A DNA stretch of 64,000 nt from Clostridia bacterium. GTDB taxonomy: Bacteria > Bacillota > Clostridia > Christensenellales > UBA1242. Position numbers and translations under genes: made by a program. The stretch is taken from assembly GCA_900767715.1 (NCBI GenBank), contig CAAGAD010000005.1, positions 1 to 64,000 of the forward strand, given 5' to 3'. Every line of letters starts with the position of its first letter. The stretch's first letter is position 1. The notes under the pieces are model-generated. The model worked only from the letters and a program-made list of their open reading frames with translations, was not told the DNA's origin and made no database searches. Shown piece by piece: positions 51,962-60,022 of the stretch.

Positions 51962-52546
51962 ATGAATAGCAAAGCAAAGAAAATAGGTACAATCGTAACA
52001 GTTTCAATCATTGGAGCATTGATTTTGGCGACAATTATTATGACATTCGTGCCATATAGTTTCAAGATGGACATCGCCACGCCAGACCGCATTACCGTTT
52101 ATGATTACTCGGGCAACAAGAGCGCATCAGGAACTTTCTCAAAGAGTGATAAAAAGGATATCTACAACAATATCCTAGACAAATTTGACAAGGCATTTGA
52201 GCAGTCAGTTCTCAACGCAATGTTCAATGGTGACCTTGGCAAAAAGGCTGAACTCAAAACTCGTTCAACTCAATCCGTTTCTGTCAAGACTGGCAACTAT
52301 TTGAAGTTTGGTTATGATAATGCACAAAAATACACAGTTAATGGTAATGAATATAGTTACAACCAAATCATTATCGACATCAGTTACACCGAAGGCGAAT
52401 TCCAAACAGTTAAGGCCTACATCGTGGATTCAACTAATACATTCGAAAACTATTCAAAACATTATTATGAAGTAGAAGCCAATTTCACCGAACTGGCCAA
52501 CTACATCAGTTCAATCCGTGATTCGCACCTAGCAACCGTAGCCTAA
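51962..52546 (+). CDS. Secreted or membrane-anchored hypothetical protein
   Basis: 194 residues from ATG 51962; an upstream in-frame ATG at 51938 overlaps the -10 box. One N-terminal membrane helix (IGTIVTVSIIGALILATIIMTF) and an extracytoplasmic domain of mixed alpha/beta type (DRITVYDYSGNKSASGTFSK, NQIIIDISYTEGEFQ). Unrecognised. Its 3' end overlaps the convergent uppP gene by 18 bp. Confidence 0.7.
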   Translation: MNSKAKKIGTIVTVSIIGALILATIIMTFVPYSFKMDIATPDRITVYDYSGNKSASGTFSKSDKKDIYNNILDKFDKAFEQSVLNAMFNGDLGKKAELKTRSTQSVSVKTGNYLKFGYDNAQKYTVNGNEYSYNQIIIDISYTEGEFQTVKAYIVDSTNTFENYSKHYYEVEANFTELANYISSIRDSHLATVA

Positions 52547-53281
52547 TGCGATTAGAACGATTGATAGAATTATGAGATAAAAAGCGAAATAACTTAGTTT
52601 CGCTTTTTTTATTGCGCTTATCATCAGTTTGATTGCCAGAATGCCCGACACGAACGCCACGATGAAGGCGCATATCAACGGGAAAATTTGGTTTGACGGC
52701 AGACTTGTTAGGTGCGGAATTTCTAATATGCTTGACCCTAGAATCACGGGCACGCTCAATATGAAAGAATAGTCAGCGGATTCGCTACGACCCACGCCCG
52801 CAAAAATGCTCGCGCAGATTGTCATTCCACTGCGACTGACGGCAGGGAAAAGCGCCAGGCCTTGCGCAAAGCCAATCACGACAGATTGTCCCCAGCCAAC
52901 CGGTTTGAAACTAGGTTTCATTAGGTCACTGGCGATGAGCACAATGGCTGACAGCACAAAGCCATACACCAAAAACTCGCCACCGAAGGCGCGCTCAACC
53001 ATATCGCCAAAGATGAGATAGCAAATAACTGTGATAAGTGTGGAAATAAGAATTTTGAAATTGTAAGCAGTGAACGGGTGGCGTATCATATCCCACAATC
53101 TTTTGCGATAGACGATTATCACGGCGAGCAGTGTGCCTATATGTACAAAGACGGTTAAAAACAGCGTGTCAACATTGAGATTGAAGAGTTTTGTCGCCAA
53201 AACAATGTGCCCGCTACTCGACACGGGCAAAAATTCGGTCAATCCTTGAATAAGTCCAATGATTATAAATGCGAATAACAC
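52529..53281 (-). CDS. uppP: Undecaprenyl-diphosphatase UppP/BacA
   Basis: 250 residues, start GTG 53281 (AAGG upstream). Family motifs: GLTEFLPVSSSGH near the N-terminus, and PAVSRSGMTI in the second half, with about eight membrane helices. It recycles undecaprenyl pyrophosphate to the monophosphate carrier used for peptidoglycan and for the surface polysaccharide encoded earlier in the window. It contributes to bacitracin resistance. Slightly shorter than the usual 265-275. Confidence 0.95.
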   Translation of the reverse strand: MLFAFIIIGLIQGLTEFLPVSSSGHIVLATKLFNLNVDTLFLTVFVHIGTLLAVIIVYRKRLWDMIRHPFTAYNFKILISTLITVICYLIFGDMVERAFGGEFLVYGFVLSAIVLIASDLMKPSFKPVGWGQSVVIGFAQGLALFPAVSRSGMTICASIFAGVGRSESADYSFILSVPVILGSSILEIPHLTSLPSNQIFPLICAFIVAFVSGILAIKLMISAIKKAKLSYFAFYLIILSIVLIALGYGC

Positions 53282-53291
53282 TTGAAATACC

Positions 53292-53320
53292 TTGCAAAAA
53301 TTCCTTTTTTGTATTATACT
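53292..53320 (+). promoter_or_regulatory. Promoter of ychF-argS
   Basis: TTGCAA (53292-53297), 17-bp spacer, TATACT (53315-53320). The ATG of ychF is 50 nt downstream. Confidence 0.7.
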
Positions 53321-53370
53321 CTATAAGTAATATATACAAATTTGCAAAGAAATATGAAAAAGGCTTAATT

Positions 53371-54462
53371 ATGAAATTAGGAGTTGTTGGCTTGCCAAAC
53401 GTGGGCAAGAGTACATTATTTAACGCAATCACCAGAGCGGGTGCAGAGAGTGCGAACTATCCGTTCTGTACAATCGAACCAAACTATGGCGTGGTAGATG
53501 TTCCGGACGAGCGTCTTGATTGGTTGGCTCGTCTTTACAACACGCAAAAAGTCACCCCAGCGCAAATCGAATTCGTAGATATCGCGGGGCTTGTCAAGGG
53601 CGCGGCTCACGGCGAAGGTTTGGGCAACAAGTTTTTGAGTCACATTCGAGAAGTCGATGCAATCGTTCACGTGGTTAGATGTTTTGAAGACAGCAGTATC
53701 ATTCACGTCGAAGGCTCGGTTGACCCTATTCGCGACATTGAAACGGTGAACACCGAACTCATTTTGGCAGATATGGAAACGGTGCAGAAGCGTCTTGAAC
53801 GCGTGGAGAAGTCTGTGCGCGCGGGCGACAAAACCGCAATGGTTGAGAAAGAACTACTTATGAAAATCAACAACGCGCTGTGTGCCGAGAAACCAGCACG
53901 TATGCTCGAATTTAACGAAGACGAGCAAAAGATTGTTGACGGATTTTTCTTACTCACCAGCAAACCTGTAATTTACGTTGCCAATATCGGCGAGAACGAC
54001 TTGGGAAAGGCGGACAATAATTTCGTTACCAAAGTGAAAACTTATGCAAAACTTGAAAACAGCGAAGTCATCGCACTTTGCGCTAAGATTGAAGAAGAAC
54101 TCTTGTCGCTGAACGAAGCCGACCGTGAAGAATTTAAGAGTGCGTTAGGCATTACAGTCAGCGGTCTAGATTTATTGATTCGCGCAAGTTATCACCTTTT
54201 GGGGCTTATCAGTTATTTGACCGCAGGCGAAAAAGAAGTCCGCGCGTGGACAATCAAGGCGGGCACGCTTGCACCACAAGCGGCAGGCAAAATTCACAGC
54301 GACTTTGAACGCGGATTCATTCGCGCTGACGTGGTGAAATACGACGACTTGGTCGAAGCGGGAGACTACAACAAAGCACGTGAAAAAGGCAAGATTATGT
54401 CAGTCGGCAAAGACTATGTTTTCCAAGACGGCGATATCGCCTTGTTTAAATTTAATGTTTAG
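53371..54462 (+). CDS. ychF: Ribosome-binding GTPase/ATPase YchF
   Basis: 363 residues from ATG 53371, exactly the family length; an upstream in-frame start at 53269 is rejected. GLPNVGKSTLFNAIT P-loop, DIAGLVKGAAHGEGLGNKFL switch region, coiled-coil middle (ETVQKRLERVEKSV), and the C-terminal TGS domain (VRAWTIKAGTLAPQAAGKIH). An Obg-family protein that prefers ATP and binds the ribosome. argS follows after 8 bp. Confidence 0.97.
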   Translation: MKLGVVGLPNVGKSTLFNAITRAGAESANYPFCTIEPNYGVVDVPDERLDWLARLYNTQKVTPAQIEFVDIAGLVKGAAHGEGLGNKFLSHIREVDAIVHVVRCFEDSSIIHVEGSVDPIRDIETVNTELILADMETVQKRLERVEKSVRAGDKTAMVEKELLMKINNALCAEKPARMLEFNEDEQKIVDGFFLLTSKPVIYVANIGENDLGKADNNFVTKVKTYAKLENSEVIALCAKIEEELLSLNEADREEFKSALGITVSGLDLLIRASYHLLGLISYLTAGEKEVRAWTIKAGTLAPQAAGKIHSDFERGFIRADVVKYDDLVEAGDYNKAREKGKIMSVGKDYVFQDGDIALFKFNV

Positions 54463-54470
54463 GATTAGTT

Positions 54471-56153
54471 ATGATTATAAAAAATAAATTAGTAGAAGAA
54501 CTAAAAAAGGTTAATAGCGAGTACGACTGGAACGCGCTTGTGACTCAATGCGTGGATAGCGCGAAGGGCGATTTTACGATTGTGTGTTTCCCGCTCGCAA
54601 AACAATTCCACAAAGCACCGCAAATGATTGCCGGCGACCTAGCCAGCATTGTAGAAAAGTGCGAGTTAGTGGATAGATGTGAAATCATCAATGGATATTT
54701 AAACATATTTTTGAAGCGTGAGAGCGTGGCTTTGCACATTGAAGATAGTTTTGATGACGAATCAATGTTCAAGGTAGACCAAGTAGGCAAGGGCAAACGC
54801 GCATTTATCGATTTTTCTAGCATCAACCTTGCGAAATATATGCATATGGGTCACATTCTCGGCACGGCAATTGGCGCTTCAATGGCACGCATTTTGGAAG
54901 CCGTGGGCTTTGACGTTGTACGTATCAATTATGTGGGTGACTCGGGCACTTCGTTCGGTAAGGTTATTGCCGGCTATGAAATGTGGGGCAACAAGGAAGA
55001 TGTTGAGAAGCGTGGCGTAGATGCATTGCAAGATTTGTATGTGCGTTTTAGCCAAGAAGAAGAATTGAATCCAGAACTTAAAGAAAAAGCAAAACACGCA
55101 TTCGTTCGCTTTGAAAACGGCGACCCAGAAGTTCGCGCTTTGCACAAATGGTTTAGTGAAATCACCATCAACGAAGCAAAATCGTTGTTTGAACTTATGA
55201 ACATTGAATTTGATGACTGGCGTGGTGAAGCGTATTATACGGGCGCGATTTTGCGCGATAGTCACGAAATGCTTATGGAAAGCGGAATTGTAACCGAGAG
55301 TCAGGGCGCACAAATTGTGGATATGACAGATTGCGGATTAGGCGTTGCAATCATTCAAAAGAGCGATGGCGCAAGTTCATATTTGTCGCGTGATATTTGC
55401 GCTTTGGACGACCGTTATGATAAATACAAGTTTGACAAAGGTTTCTACGAAACGGGAGTGGAGCAGACCACTCACTTTGCACAACTTTTTGAGATTATGA
55501 AGCGACTTAATCGTCCGTTTGCCTATGACCTTAAACATATCAGTCACGGAATGCTCACCTTGCCAACCGGCAAAATCAGTAGTCGAAAGGGCAAACAAGC
55601 GGTTTTGAAAGATATTTTTGAACAAGCAATCAACAAATCTAAATCAATGCTTATCGAACGTAACTACACACCAGAAAAGGTGGAAGAAATTAGTAAGGCA
55701 GTGGGCGTTAGCGCGGTACTGTTCTCAGTGCTCAAAAGCGAGCGCGGAAAGGAAACCGTTTTCGACCTTGAACGCGCCATCAGTTTTGACGGCGAAACCA
55801 GCCCATACATTCAATACACTTATGCGCGTGCACTAACCGTGTTTAAGAAATCACAAGGATTGGAACTTGTGGGCGACATCAAAGACGTTTTGAATGATGA
55901 TAGTTTTGAACTCTTGAAACTTTTAGGCACGTATAACGACGTGGTGATGTCGGCGTACAGAGATTGTGAGCCTTGTTACATCAGCCGTTACGTTTTGTCT
56001 ATTTGTAAACTCTACAATATCTTCTACAATCAAAATCGCGTAATAGACGGAAATAAAGTCAATATGTATAGACTTAAAATTTGTGAAATGGTTTTGGAAA
56101 TGTTGTCACGTTGTATGTACCTTCTTGGTATTACCGTAATCGAAGTTATGTAA
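54471..56153 (+). CDS. argS: Arginyl-tRNA synthetase
   Basis: 560 residues. Class I synthetase: N-terminal additional domain (IIKNKLVEELKKVNSEYDW), HIGH motif in YMHMGHILGT, KMSKS variant in GKISSRKGK, and the C-terminal DALR anticodon-binding domain (ISFDGETSPYIQYTYAR). It charges tRNA-Arg. Normal length. The Ser-Ser in place of Met-Ser in the KMSKS loop is usual for ArgRS. Probably co-transcribed with ychF. Confidence 0.96.
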   Translation: MIIKNKLVEELKKVNSEYDWNALVTQCVDSAKGDFTIVCFPLAKQFHKAPQMIAGDLASIVEKCELVDRCEIINGYLNIFLKRESVALHIEDSFDDESMFKVDQVGKGKRAFIDFSSINLAKYMHMGHILGTAIGASMARILEAVGFDVVRINYVGDSGTSFGKVIAGYEMWGNKEDVEKRGVDALQDLYVRFSQEEELNPELKEKAKHAFVRFENGDPEVRALHKWFSEITINEAKSLFELMNIEFDDWRGEAYYTGAILRDSHEMLMESGIVTESQGAQIVDMTDCGLGVAIIQKSDGASSYLSRDICALDDRYDKYKFDKGFYETGVEQTTHFAQLFEIMKRLNRPFAYDLKHISHGMLTLPTGKISSRKGKQAVLKDIFEQAINKSKSMLIERNYTPEKVEEISKAVGVSAVLFSVLKSERGKETVFDLERAISFDGETSPYIQYTYARALTVFKKSQGLELVGDIKDVLNDDSFELLKLLGTYNDVVMSAYRDCEPCYISRYVLSICKLYNIFYNQNRVIDGNKVNMYRLKICEMVLEMLSRCMYLLGITVIEVM

Positions 56154-56185
56154 ACACTAAATAGATTTTGTACATATATAAATGT

Positions 56186-57052
56186 ATGAAATCTATTTTT
56201 TATGGCAGTTGTGTGGCGCTGGTCACACCTTTTAAACATAATAAAGTTGACTATGATAGTTTTTTGCGTTTAATTAATAGACAGATTGAAAATGGGACTA
56301 GTGCTATTTTGGTGTTGGGCACAACGGGCGAGGGCAGCACAATCAATGAGCGCGAAAGGATTGAAATCATAAAATTTGCGCGCGAACATACACCGAAAAA
56401 TATTCCACTCATTGTTGGTTGCGGAACAAATGATACAAACACGAGTTTGCAACGTGTTTTGCAAGCACAAAGTTTGGGTGCAGACGGAGCGCTCGTTGTC
56501 ACGCCTTATTACAATAAAACTACCCAAGCGGGACTCGTCGCACACTACACCACGATTTGCGCTTTGTCAAACTTGCCGATAATTGTTTACAATGTTCCGT
56601 CGCGAACGGGGTTGAACATTGAACCCGACACAATGCAAAAAATTGCTAGCCTAAAAAATGTGGTAGGACTTAAAGAAGCCAACTCAAATATATCTCACAT
56701 TTTGCAGATGTTTAACGTGCTTAAAACCAGCATCGCAATCTACTCGGGAAATGATGATTTGAATTATATATTTTATGCACTTGGTGGAGCGGGAACAATA
56801 AGCGTTACGGCAAACGTTCTGCCACGTGAAATTGCTAGTCAATTTACGGACGCGAAAACCAGTTTGAAAGTGCACAAAAAGTTGTACGCACTCAACAAAG
56901 TTTTGTTTTGCGAAGTAAACCCAACACCAGTAAAATGTGCGTTGCAAATTTTAGACTTGTGTCAGGAAGAAGTGCGCTTGCCATTAGTAAATGTGGCGGA
57001 CAAAAATGAAAATAAAATTAAGAAAATATTAAACCAATTAAAAATAACTTAA
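56186..57052 (+). CDS. dapA: 4-hydroxy-tetrahydrodipicolinate synthase
   Basis: 288 residues from ATG 56186; a TTG at 56168 is a poor alternative. TIM-barrel DapA motifs: LGTTGEGSTIN, PYYNKTTQAGLVAHY, YNVPSRTGLNI and the Schiff-base lysine Lys163 in VVGLKEANS. It condenses pyruvate with aspartate semialdehyde for lysine, peptidoglycan and, in spore formers, dipicolinate. No Shine-Dalgarno site; TATATA lies 5 nt before the ATG but without a convincing -35, so it may be read from argS. Confidence 0.95.
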   Translation: MKSIFYGSCVALVTPFKHNKVDYDSFLRLINRQIENGTSAILVLGTTGEGSTINERERIEIIKFAREHTPKNIPLIVGCGTNDTNTSLQRVLQAQSLGADGALVVTPYYNKTTQAGLVAHYTTICALSNLPIIVYNVPSRTGLNIEPDTMQKIASLKNVVGLKEANSNISHILQMFNVLKTSIAIYSGNDDLNYIFYALGGAGTISVTANVLPREIASQFTDAKTSLKVHKKLYALNKVLFCEVNPTPVKCALQILDLCQEEVRLPLVNVADKNENKIKKILNQLKIT

Positions 57053-57300
57053 CAAATAAATTATTAAATTAATTATTAATAAAATTTTAAATAAATAAAA
57101 AAATGACTATAAATATAGCGCTTCCATTTAAAATATGCATAAATTAATTAGTTTTTTAAAAAATAAATGTAATAAAACTATATTTGCATTTATTTTTTTA
57201 TTTTAAATTGAATATTGCAATTTAATATTTAAACGATTATTTTAATTAATTTTTAAATATTATTATCTAATAAAAAATTAAAATAAAACGCGTAGATAAA
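57053..57300. other. AT-rich intergenic region
   Basis: Nearly 250 bp of A/T-dominated sequence, including 51 bases without G or C (57054-57104). No ORF, RNA gene or clear terminator is seen. Comparable to the island at 12093. Confidence 0.7.
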
Positions 57301-57328
57301 TTGAAAAATTTTTCTATTGTGATATAAT
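57301..57328 (+). promoter_or_regulatory. Promoter placed for a leaderless transcript
   Basis: TTGAAA (57301-57306), 16-bp spacer, TATAAT (57323-57328), 6 nt, ATG 57335. No Shine-Dalgarno site. Confidence 0.75.
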
Positions 57329-57334
57329 AGCATT

Positions 57335-58564
57335 ATGATAATAACTGATTTAGGAATGAATGGCGAAGGCATTGCGCACGATAATGGCAGAACATATTTT
57401 GTGCCATACGCACTTGTGGGCGAAAATGTGAATGAAACAGACTCCGGATTTGACATTGAAAAAACTAGCAAAGATAGAGTAGAACCATTGTGTGAATTTT
57501 ACGGCAAATGTGGCGGGTGCCTATTGCAACATTTGGAGTATGAAAAGCAACTCGAATTTAAACGTGAACTGGTGGCTCGCACCATTAAAAAGATTGCGGG
57601 TATTGATGCGGAAGTTTTATCAACTGTTGCGGGCGAGCCATATTTTTATCGCAACAAATTTGTACTGCCTGTCGGTAAGGTGAATGATGAGTGGCGCGTG
57701 GGAATGTTTGAACGTGCAAGTCATAATTTGGTAAGTATAAACAAATGTGTAATTGTGAAGAAGTTTAATGAAAGGTTGATAGAGATTTTTAATCAATTTT
57801 TACAAAGTGTGGACGGCTCACAAATAAGATATTTCGTCGCACGTGAACAAACGGAAGGGGTGGTTGTCTGCGTGGTGAGTAAGAAAGACATGCGCAACGC
57901 TTTTGTGTCACTAAATAAGGCATTGAAGACGGAGTTTAGAAACTATGCTCTGTATATGTGCGTAAACTCAAATCCTAAAACCATTTTGTCTAGCAATCAA
58001 ACGCTTATTGCAGGCGATAAAAATTTGGTTGTGCCAGATAGTTTCGTACAAGTGAATGATGTGGTAAGCAAAAAGTTGTACACCGATGTTCTCGCTGAAC
58101 TGAATGCGGACGACGTGGTAATTGATGCGTATAGTGGCGCGGGCGATATGACAATAATGTTTGCGAAGAAATGCAAGCGTGTTTACGGCATTGAGATAGT
58201 GCGTTCTGCTGTGGACAAGGCTAACGCAAAAGTCGGTGCGCTGGGAATCAATAACATTCAAAATATTTGTGGTGACTGCGCGAAAGTAATTCCAACACTT
58301 GTTGCGAATGACGACAACATTGTGCTAGTTGTTGACCCACCACGCGCTGGTCTTGACGCTCGCGTTATTGATGCGGTCATTAAATCTAATGTAGGCAAAA
58401 TTGTATATGTGTCGTGCAATCCAAAAACGTTGGCACGCGACCTAAAACTTTTGTCGGTTGATTTCGACATAGTCAAGGTTACGCCTTATGATATGTTTCC
58501 GCAAACTCCAAACGTGGAAACACTGGTTGTATTAAATAGAAAAATGAAAAATATAGATAAATAA
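57335..58564 (+). CDS. RlmD/TrmA-family (uracil-5-)-methyltransferase
   Basis: 409 residues. An N-terminal partial TRAM-like strand set (GMNGEGIAHDNGRTYFVPYALVGE), an iron-sulfur motif C53-x5-C59-xx-C62 (CEFYGKCGGC), SAM motif DAYSGAGDMTIMFAKK, DPPRAGLD, and the catalytic Cys361 in VSCNPKTLARDL. It makes 5-methyluridine in rRNA (RlmD/RlmCD type). The TRAM domain is shorter than in RlmD of E. coli. Leaderless start predicted. Confidence 0.9.
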   Translation: MIITDLGMNGEGIAHDNGRTYFVPYALVGENVNETDSGFDIEKTSKDRVEPLCEFYGKCGGCLLQHLEYEKQLEFKRELVARTIKKIAGIDAEVLSTVAGEPYFYRNKFVLPVGKVNDEWRVGMFERASHNLVSINKCVIVKKFNERLIEIFNQFLQSVDGSQIRYFVAREQTEGVVVCVVSKKDMRNAFVSLNKALKTEFRNYALYMCVNSNPKTILSSNQTLIAGDKNLVVPDSFVQVNDVVSKKLYTDVLAELNADDVVIDAYSGAGDMTIMFAKKCKRVYGIEIVRSAVDKANAKVGALGINNIQNICGDCAKVIPTLVANDDNIVLVVDPPRAGLDARVIDAVIKSNVGKIVYVSCNPKTLARDLKLLSVDFDIVKVTPYDMFPQTPNVETLVVLNRKMKNIDK

Positions 58565-58790
58565 AATATTAAATAAATTTAAAACATAATAAAAAATACA
58601 CAAAATTAATAATTTTTACAGTAAAAATGCGTTAAAATTTATCATTTTTATAAAAATTTATAAGAAAATAATAAATATCAATATAAAATTAAATATTTTT
58701 AAATTTTAAACAAATTCATTATTGAGTCAAATTTATTTGCAAAAATTTAAATATTTGTTATCATCAAGAAAACAAAAAAAGGAAAAGTAT

Positions 58791-59303
58791 ATGATTGAAC
58801 TTTATCAAGAATATGACAATGATATGTACAAGCGCAGTGCTAGGGTATTGATGAAAAAGATTATGACTATTATGCTCATACTCGGCGTGGTGATTTTGGC
58901 GCTGAGCATACCTTCGTATTTTGAGAGTATTACCGACGGAATCATTTTGTCAGTCGCGGGCGCAGTGTTTTGCACGCTATATTTTTTGATGCCATTAATC
59001 TTTGTGAAAATAAATTCGCGCAACAAAGTCTATTCGCAGAAATTCACTTTCACTCCCGACACGGTCACGGTTGAACTCTTCGACAAACGTCTTAATGGCG
59101 CGCGCGTCATGATTAACGAGTTCAGTTATTCACAGTTTATCGACATCAGCGAAATCAACGGAATAGTTTTTCTCTTTTTGGCAAAGAATGTCGCTTTTCT
59201 AATTAATGCAAAAAGTTTTCCGTCAGTCGCTGACAAACTTTTGGTGATTGGCTATTTTAGAGAGCAGAAACTCAAAAACACCACAATCAAAAAAGAAAAA
59301 TAA
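58791..59303 (+). CDS. YcxB-like membrane protein
   Basis: 170 residues from ATG 58791 (AAAAAGGAAAAG upstream). Two adjacent membrane helices (about residues 28-75) are followed by the YcxB-like C-terminal domain (QKFTFTPDTVTVEL, EFSYSQFIDISEINGIVFLFLAKNVAFLINAKSF). Function unknown in all relatives. It is preceded by ~220 bp of AT-rich sequence without features and followed by a terminator. Confidence 0.7.
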   Translation: MIELYQEYDNDMYKRSARVLMKKIMTIMLILGVVILALSIPSYFESITDGIILSVAGAVFCTLYFLMPLIFVKINSRNKVYSQKFTFTPDTVTVELFDKRLNGARVMINEFSYSQFIDISEINGIVFLFLAKNVAFLINAKSFPSVADKLLVIGYFREQKLKNTTIKKEK

Positions 59304-59316
59304 TTTTAAGGCGCAA

Positions 59317-59352
59317 CAAAAAAATACGATTGAATCGGTCGTATTTTTTTGT
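59317..59352 (+). terminator. Terminator of the YcxB-like gene
   Basis: AAAATACGA pairs with TCGTATTTT around a TTGAATCGG loop, followed by T's. The next 170 bp (59353-59529) hold only short hairpins (for example CAGATAAAAATCTG at about 59456) and no ORF. Confidence 0.8.
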
Positions 59353-59529
59353 TGCATATATTTATTCTAATTTAAGTTTAAAAATTAATTCAAGTTTAAA
59401 AAAATAAAAAGTTTTTAATGAATTATATTAAAACAACAACTTGCATTTTGAACAGATAAAAATCTGCACACCGAGTTTGGTTGCTGAATTGGTTTAGCAC
59501 CTTAATGCTGACTGCCATCAAGTAAAAAA

Positions 59530-59772
59530 CTAATCCATATTTAATGCGTCGTATGCGAAGAGTTCGCAGTTGAGAAATTCGCTGACGCTCATACCAAAGC
59601 CGTCCGCAATTGCAATCACTGTTTTGAGATTGACACCCTTTGCCTTGCCTTTCATAATGCTTTTAATAGTGTCGTGCGACAAGCACGCCTTTTGTTCAAG
59701 TCTGTATTGCGTCAGCCCTTGCGCCTTCAACAATTCCGCAATACGCATAGCCACCGCCTTGCTTATATTCAC
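59530..59772 (-). CDS. XRE-family HTH transcriptional regulator
   Basis: 80 residues, GTG start 59772 with AGGAG 6 nt upstream. A single Cro/C1-type helix-turn-helix (IAELLKAQGLTQYRLEQKACLSHDTIKSIMKG, then VNLKTVIAIADGFGMSVSEF). No effector domain. It is transcribed away from the VirB6-like gene, and the space between holds three to four copies of a 14-bp near-palindrome, so it probably represses both promoters. Confidence 0.88.
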   Translation of the reverse strand: MNISKAVAMRIAELLKAQGLTQYRLEQKACLSHDTIKSIMKGKAKGVNLKTVIAIADGFGMSVSEFLNCELFAYDALNMD

Positions 59773-59788
59773 TTCGTACTCCTATATA

Positions 59789-59802
59789 GGTCAAATTTCA
59801 CC
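59789..59802. promoter_or_regulatory. Operator 1 (GGTCAAATTTCACC)
   Basis: Near-palindrome GGT-C-AAA-T-TT-C-ACC, 17 bp upstream of the regulator's GTG start, positioned to block its own promoter. Confidence 0.7.
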
Positions 59803-59835
59803 TTTTAGTTTATCAATATTTTTTTCAACAATGTG

Positions 59836-59849
59836 GGTCAAACTTCACC
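59836..59849. promoter_or_regulatory. Operator 2 (GGTCAAACTTCACC)
   Basis: Same motif with one change, extended by a flanking G/C pair (GGGT...ACCC). It lies 47 bp from operator 1, between the divergent promoters. Confidence 0.7.
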
Positions 59850-59897
59850 CAAATTGTTGCTTTTATTTTTTCATTGTGTTAATTTAAAATTAATACG

Positions 59898-59911
59898 GGT
59901 TAAATTTCACC
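59898..59911. promoter_or_regulatory. Operator 3 (GGTTAAATTTCACC) next to the -10 box
   Basis: Third copy, directly abutting TATAAA (59912-59917), the likely -10 of the VirB6-like gene. A partial fourth copy, GGTGAAATTGGC, begins at 59987 just before the RBS. Confidence 0.7.
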
Positions 59912-59918
59912 TATAAAT

Positions 59919-59985
59919 AGCGTGTGCCTAAACTGACGCTTTTATGCGTCCGTGCACAAAGTTTGTTATGCCTTGCACGCACGCT
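59919..59985 (+). ncRNA. Three-way-junction structure in the leader of the VirB6-like gene
   Basis: Three helices abut with no gap between neighbours on the 3' side: outer AGCGTG/CACGCT (59919-59924 with 59980-59985), hairpin A GACGC/GCGTC (59935-39 with 59946-50), hairpin B CGTGCA/TGCACG (59951-56 with 59974-79). It would be the first ~65 nt of the transcript from the TATAAA box. It could be a regulatory RNA leader or, as DNA, a nicking/cruciform site. Rfam identity unknown. Confidence 0.55.
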
Positions 59986-60022
59986 GGGTGAAATTGGCAA
60001 TGCAAAAGATTAAGGAGAGAGT

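Noticed and set aside
56175..56185. Leaderless promoter for dapA
   Set aside because: TATATA is close to the ATG but no acceptable -35 lies 15-19 bp upstream, so it was not counted in the leaderless set.
59353..59529. Extra tRNA or small RNA gene
   Set aside because: Several short hairpins are possible but none forms a cloverleaf or has promoter support.
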